64,000 nt of DNA from contig NZ_JANHAV010000011.1 of assembly GCF_024464655.1 (NCBI RefSeq), forward strand, positions 49,349 through 113,348. Reading direction: 5' to 3'. The DNA is from Halobellus inordinatus (lineage in GTDB: Archaea; Halobacteriota; Halobacteria; Halobacteriales; Haloferacaceae). Made by a program: the position numbers and the translations under genes. Below, piece by piece: positions 60,479 through 64,000 of the stretch (positions are counted from its first letter, which is position 1; each line of letters begins with the position of its first letter). The notes under the pieces are model-generated. The model did not search any database. It saw only the letters and a list, made by a program, of their open reading frames with translations, and was not told the DNA's origin.

Positions 60479-61876
60479 ATGACGAACGTCGCTACCGCTA
60501 TCGTTCGTGACCGCGCGGCCCTGTCGGTCCCGATCGGGCTCGTTGCAGCGGCGGGTGTGCGGCTCGGAGCGCCGTTCGATCCCGCAGGGGCGACGATGCT
60601 CGCCATTACCGCGTTCTGCATCGCGCTGTGGATCGGAAACCTCATTTCGCCCGCCTACACCGGCGTACTCTGTCTCGGACTCGTCGGCCTCGCGTTCTCG
60701 CTCGACCTCGCTCTCTCGGGGTTCCGCTCGCCTGCGACGTGGCTCATCGCGTTCGGTCTCGTGATGGGCGAGGCGACCCGGCGGAGCGGACTCGCCGAGT
60801 GGACGGGCCGCTGGATCGTCCACCGCGTCACGGTCGATGACCCCGCTGCGCATCCGGTCCGGACGTACCGTCGCTTACTGGCCGGCCTGTCGCTCGCCGG
60901 ACTCGCTCTCGTCCTCGTGATCCCGGTCGGGATCGTCCGCGTGCTCGTCCTCGCGCCGGTCGCACTCGAAGTCGGCGACCGGTTCGACGCCCGGGACGCG
61001 AAGCTCGGGCTGTTCTTCGGTCCGATTCTGATCACGTATCTCGGGACCGTCGCGGTGCTCACCGGTGGCTCGCCGAACATCGTCGTGCTCGGGATCTTCG
61101 AGTCGATCACGGGGGCGTCGATCGCTTGGACCGAGTGGTTCGTCCTGCTCTTTCCCGTGATGGGCGTCGGTCGACTGCTCGTGATCCTCGGCGTCGTCTA
61201 CGCGCTCTATCGGCCGCAGGCCGACTGGACGATCGAGGAACAGACGTCGACGTTGCGGTCGATGACGGGTTCCGAACGCCGGATGCTCACGTTCCTCCTG
61301 GCGGGCGTCGCCCTCTGGGTGACTGACGTGTTCCACGGACTGCACCCGGTGTACGGCGCGATGTTCGTAGCGGTGCTCGCGTTTCTCCCGGGAATCGGCA
61401 TCGCGGATTTCGAGGACACCGTCGGCGATATCGACTTCTCGATTCTGTTCTTCATCGCCGCCGTGCTGGCGATCGGCGAGGGGCTGACTCGGACGAACGT
61501 CGCGTCCGCACTCGCCGAACGCCTCCTGACCATCGTCCCGACTGAGGCACCGCTTTTTGCGGTGCTCGCGATCGTCTTTTTGTTTACGGTGGGGCTGATG
61601 TTCGTCATCAGCGGCTTGGCCGCTGCGAGCGTCGTGACGCCCGTCGTCGTCGCGTTCGCCGCCGATGCGGGCCTCCCAGTCGTACCGATCACGTTGACGG
61701 AAGCGGTTGCGCTCCAGATGCCGTTCTTCCCCTATCAGTCGGCCGTCCTCGTCGTCATCTTAGCGTACGAAATCGTCGAGGCGCGAGAACTGATCCGCGT
61801 CGTCTCCGCGGTCACGCTCGCGACGATTCTCATCTTGGTGCCGATCCAACTCGGAATCCTGGCGATGGCCGGGTGA
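60479..61876 (+). CDS. SLC13/ArsB-type anion permease, paralogue 2
   Basis: 465 residues, about 11-12 helices. It shares blocks with the permease at 38433: MLAITAFCIALWIGN, LSGFRSPATWLIAFGLVMGEA, the GGSPNIVVLGIFES anion-site turn, and FFPYQSAVLVVILAYE. The TGALPN of paralogue 1 reads TGGSPN here, so specificity may differ. It lies 96 bp before the aldehyde oxidoreductase gene in the same direction, suggesting transport of its substrate or product, or of an oxyanion. The substrate cannot be read from sequence. Confidence 0.85.
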   Translation: MTNVATAIVRDRAALSVPIGLVAAAGVRLGAPFDPAGATMLAITAFCIALWIGNLISPAYTGVLCLGLVGLAFSLDLALSGFRSPATWLIAFGLVMGEATRRSGLAEWTGRWIVHRVTVDDPAAHPVRTYRRLLAGLSLAGLALVLVIPVGIVRVLVLAPVALEVGDRFDARDAKLGLFFGPILITYLGTVAVLTGGSPNIVVLGIFESITGASIAWTEWFVLLFPVMGVGRLLVILGVVYALYRPQADWTIEEQTSTLRSMTGSERRMLTFLLAGVALWVTDVFHGLHPVYGAMFVAVLAFLPGIGIADFEDTVGDIDFSILFFIAAVLAIGEGLTRTNVASALAERLLTIVPTEAPLFAVLAIVFLFTVGLMFVISGLAAASVVTPVVVAFAADAGLPVVPITLTEAVALQMPFFPYQSAVLVVILAYEIVEARELIRVVSAVTLATILILVPIQLGILAMAG

Positions 61877-61942
61877 GTGACGGACGCAAGCACGTGACGG
61901 CAGCGTGCGCGTGAACACTGCTCGCGATCCGTGGGCGACGGG

Positions 61943-61950
61943 TTTTTGTA
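61943..61950 (+). promoter_or_regulatory. TATA-like box of the aldehyde oxidoreductase gene
   Basis: TTTTTGTA is centred about 26 nt before ATG 61973, which supports that start over the in-frame codon at 61931 and predicts a leaderless mRNA. Confidence 0.45.
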
Positions 61951-61972
61951 TTCGCTTGCGTATTTGCGTACG

Positions 61973-63643
61973 ATGCTACACGCACACGGATCGCTGCTGA
62001 CGGTCGACGTCGGCGACCGCACAGCGGAGACGACGAACATCGACGAGGAACTCTCGGAGTTCATCGGCGGTCGCGGCGTCTCGACCAAGTTGGCGCACGA
62101 CCGGATCCCCTACGACGCGGATCCCCTCGCCCCGGAGAACCGGGTCTACCTCGCCTCCGGGCCGCTTCAGCAGTCCTCGATGAGCTTCACGGGGCGGATG
62201 AATATGACCGGCCTCTCGCCGCTCACTGACGGGATCCTCTCTTCGAACGCCGGCGGCTACCTCTCGCGAAACTTCGTCGGCACCGGCCACTCGGTCGTGG
62301 AGGTCGCAGGCGCGAGCGACGAACTCCTCGCCGTGCACGTCCGCGACGACGGCGTCGAGTTCGAGGCCGTCCCCGAACTGGAAGGGGCGACCGTTCCCGA
62401 GGTCACGGAGGCGATGAACGAGCGCTACGGCCTCGAGAGCGAGAACCTCGTGACGATCGGTCCGGCGGGCGAAAACGAGGTCCGGTTCGCCTCGGCGATG
62501 ACCTACGACGAGCGCGCCTTCGGTCGCGGCGGACTCGGCGCAATCTTGGGCTCGAAGAACGTCAAGTGTCTCACGTTCGAGGGCGACTCCGCGCCCGAGA
62601 TCGAGATGCCCAACGAGGACGTCCAGATGGACGTTCACCGCCAGGCCGCGACCAGCGACGACATCTTCCGCCGACAGGGGACGACTCATCTCGTCCAGAT
62701 TCTCAACGACAACTTCTCGCTGCCGACGCGATACTTCTCGGAGCTCTCCTTCGAGAACGCCGAGAAGATCAACGGCGACCGCGTCGAGGAGAAGAAGTAC
62801 AAGAAGGCAGCCTGTTCGGTGTGCGCGTTCGCGTGTAAGCTTCCGACCCGCGACGAGGCGAGTGGGCTGGAGACCGAAGGGCCGGAGTTCGAGACGATTA
62901 TGGCCTTCGGCAGCAACTCCGGCGTCGACGATATCGTCGACGTGATGAAGTCCAACGATATGTGCGACGACCTCGGGATGGACACCATCTCCTGCGGCAA
63001 CACCATCGCCGCGTACCTCGCCAGCGAGGACGAGTTCGGCAACGTCGAACTGATTCACGAACTCGTCGAGAAGATCGCCTACCGCGAGGGCGTCGGCGAC
63101 AAACTCGCAGAGGGCATCGACCGCATCTACGAGGACCTCGGCGTCGACAACTGGACCGTGAAGGGAATGGACTTCGCCGCCCACGACGGCCGCGTCGTCC
63201 ACGGCCAGGGGCTCTCCTACGCCGTCGCGAACCGCGGCGCCGACCATATGTACTCGACGACGATGATCGCCGAGTACAACGACGTCATCCCCGCGGAGGG
63301 TACCGCCGGCAAAGCGGAGTTCATCATCGACAACGAGAACCGCAACGCCGTCCGCGACAGCGCCGTCCTCTGTCAGTTCGGTCTCGGTCGCGTCATCGAA
63401 GAGGAGATCTTCGAGGCGCTCTTCGACGTGGACTACGAGGACCTGCTCGCGGTCGGCGATCGGGTCGTGAACCTCGAACGGCACTTCAGCAATCAGCGCG
63501 GCCGCGACGCCGACGACGACACGCTCCCCTACGACCTGCCCGATCTGGAGTCCTCGATCCAGGAGTACTACGACCACCGCGGCTGGACGGACGACGGCGT
63601 CGTCCCCGGCGACCTCGTCTCCGAGTACGCGCAAGCGGACTGA
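61973..63643 (+). CDS. Aldehyde:ferredoxin oxidoreductase family tungstoenzyme
   Basis: 556 residues. The N-terminal AOR domain has FIGGRGVSTKLAHDRIP near residue 30 and GPLQQSSMSFTGRMNM, with the pterin contacts SNAGGYLSRNFVGTGH. The [4Fe-4S] cysteines are CSVCAFAC near residue 280, with a further Cys in AVLCQFGLG near 465. The enzyme is expected to oxidise aldehydes to acids using a tungstopterin and reduce ferredoxin in the cytoplasm. It lacks a signal peptide and adjacent cofactor genes. Length is slightly below the roughly 600 residues of classical AORs. The substrate is unknown; an aldehyde from aromatic or amino-acid breakdown would fit. Confidence 0.9.
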   Translation: MLHAHGSLLTVDVGDRTAETTNIDEELSEFIGGRGVSTKLAHDRIPYDADPLAPENRVYLASGPLQQSSMSFTGRMNMTGLSPLTDGILSSNAGGYLSRNFVGTGHSVVEVAGASDELLAVHVRDDGVEFEAVPELEGATVPEVTEAMNERYGLESENLVTIGPAGENEVRFASAMTYDERAFGRGGLGAILGSKNVKCLTFEGDSAPEIEMPNEDVQMDVHRQAATSDDIFRRQGTTHLVQILNDNFSLPTRYFSELSFENAEKINGDRVEEKKYKKAACSVCAFACKLPTRDEASGLETEGPEFETIMAFGSNSGVDDIVDVMKSNDMCDDLGMDTISCGNTIAAYLASEDEFGNVELIHELVEKIAYREGVGDKLAEGIDRIYEDLGVDNWTVKGMDFAAHDGRVVHGQGLSYAVANRGADHMYSTTMIAEYNDVIPAEGTAGKAEFIIDNENRNAVRDSAVLCQFGLGRVIEEEIFEALFDVDYEDLLAVGDRVVNLERHFSNQRGRDADDDTLPYDLPDLESSIQEYYDHRGWTDDGVVPGDLVSEYAQAD

Positions 63644-63794
63644 GCTCGTCTCCCGCGTCTTTCTTCTCTTGTTTTATGAGCATCAACGGCGCTGTCTGAA
63701 GGCGTCTCTACCAAATAGACACGTCCCGGATGCTCGCAGGGACATCGCTCTGTGACGACGAAAATGGACAGACGCTGGATTCGGGAGTCCTCGT

Positions 63795-64000
63795 TCAGTC
63801 GTCGGCTGCTTCGGGCTCCATCGACTGGTAGCGCTCGCGGAGGTGGTGGCTTTCCTGATCACTCCAGTCGTCTTCGTCGGTGGGGACGAAGTCGTACTGG
63901 CGGCGGGCGTGTGAGCCGGCTTTGCCGCCCCACCAGACGAACGTGTCCGAGCCGTCTTCGGGCGTCCAGGTGATCGTCTCCCAGTCGGGATCGAAGATGA
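63795..64000 (-). CDS. C-terminal part of an unidentified protein, cut by the window edge
   Basis: At least 67 codons read leftward to a TGA at 63795-63797. The visible end contains DPDWETITWTPEDGSDTFVW and a WGGKAGSHARRQYDF block, then an Asp/Trp-rich DDWSDQESHHLRERY and an acidic tail. Codon use is typical of the region, so it is a real gene. I do not recognise the family from this fragment. It is convergent with the aldehyde oxidoreductase gene. Confidence 0.6.
   Translation of the reverse strand, partial: IFDPDWETITWTPEDGSDTFVWWGGKAGSHARRQYDFVPTDEDDWSDQESHHLRERYQSMEPEAADD

Noticed and set aside
61976..63634. 552-codon minus-strand frame opposite the aldehyde oxidoreductase gene
   Set aside because: Antisense shadow of a well-defined enzyme.
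1..64000. CRISPR arrays, rRNA or tRNA genes, intact IS transposases, plasmid or virus hallmarks
   Set aside because: I saw no evenly spaced repeats, no rRNA segments, no tRNA-like cloverleaf and no transposase or integrase motif; absence of tRNAs was judged by eye only.

Overview
The window is haloarchaeal chromosome. It has high GC with strong third-position GC, very acidic proteins, and Tat lipoprotein signals of the RR..GC type. There is also a digeranylgeranylglyceryl-phosphate synthase-type UbiA enzyme and a rod-determining factor RdfA. Many starts have a TATA-like box centred about 27 nt upstream of the ATG, as expected for leaderless mRNAs. I see no tRNA, rRNA, CRISPR array or intact transposase. 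A family of 81-bp palindromic repeats is present (three full copies and one truncated), each copy lying just 3' of a gene.

Layout. Positions 1-9.5 kb hold an MscS channel, a LUD-domain protein, and a MacB/LolCDE-like ABC pair divergent from a LolA-like lipid-binding protein. They also hold the UbiA lipid enzyme, a RAD55/KaiC-like ATPase and a CoA-binding protein. At 9.5-14 kb an ABC exporter operon contains a permease fused to a PrsW-like intramembrane protease. At 14-23 kb are a helix-hairpin-helix protein, class I fructose-1,6-bisphosphatase with palindromes upstream, a sodium/solute symporter with its small partner, a DUF3179 protein and a large FAD/Fe-S 2-hydroxyacid dehydrogenase. At 23-28 kb are an MFS carrier, an aldehyde dehydrogenase, an SDR enzyme and a fumarylacetoacetase-family hydrolase.

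Positions 28-56 kb look like an aromatic-acid catabolic island. A branched-chain-amino-acid-type ABC importer (K, H, M, F, G) is interleaved with gentisate 1,2-dioxygenase. An ADP-forming acyl-CoA synthetase (two subunits) is translationally coupled to a hot-dog thioesterase. Two AMP-forming acyl-CoA ligases, a class A flavin monooxygenase, a MaoC hydratase, a gamma-carbonic-anhydrase/PaaY-like protein, a soluble PAS chemotaxis transducer and two IclR regulators follow. A five-gene beta-oxidation operon (HADH-ECH fusion, thiolase, DUF35 protein, CoA ligase, acyl-CoA dehydrogenase) completes the set. Inferred joint role: take up phenylpropanoid or hydroxybenzoate-type acids, activate them to CoA thioesters, shorten side chains, hydroxylate the ring to the gentisate level, release gentisate, cleave the ring, and hydrolyse the product to C4 plus C3 acids.

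Positions 57-60 kb carry an SMC/Rad50-like coiled-coil protein and RdfA (cell-shape genes in Haloferax) without an adjacent ddfA. Positions 60.5-64 kb carry a second SLC13-type permease, an aldehyde:ferredoxin oxidoreductase-family tungstoenzyme, and the end of an unidentified gene running off the window.
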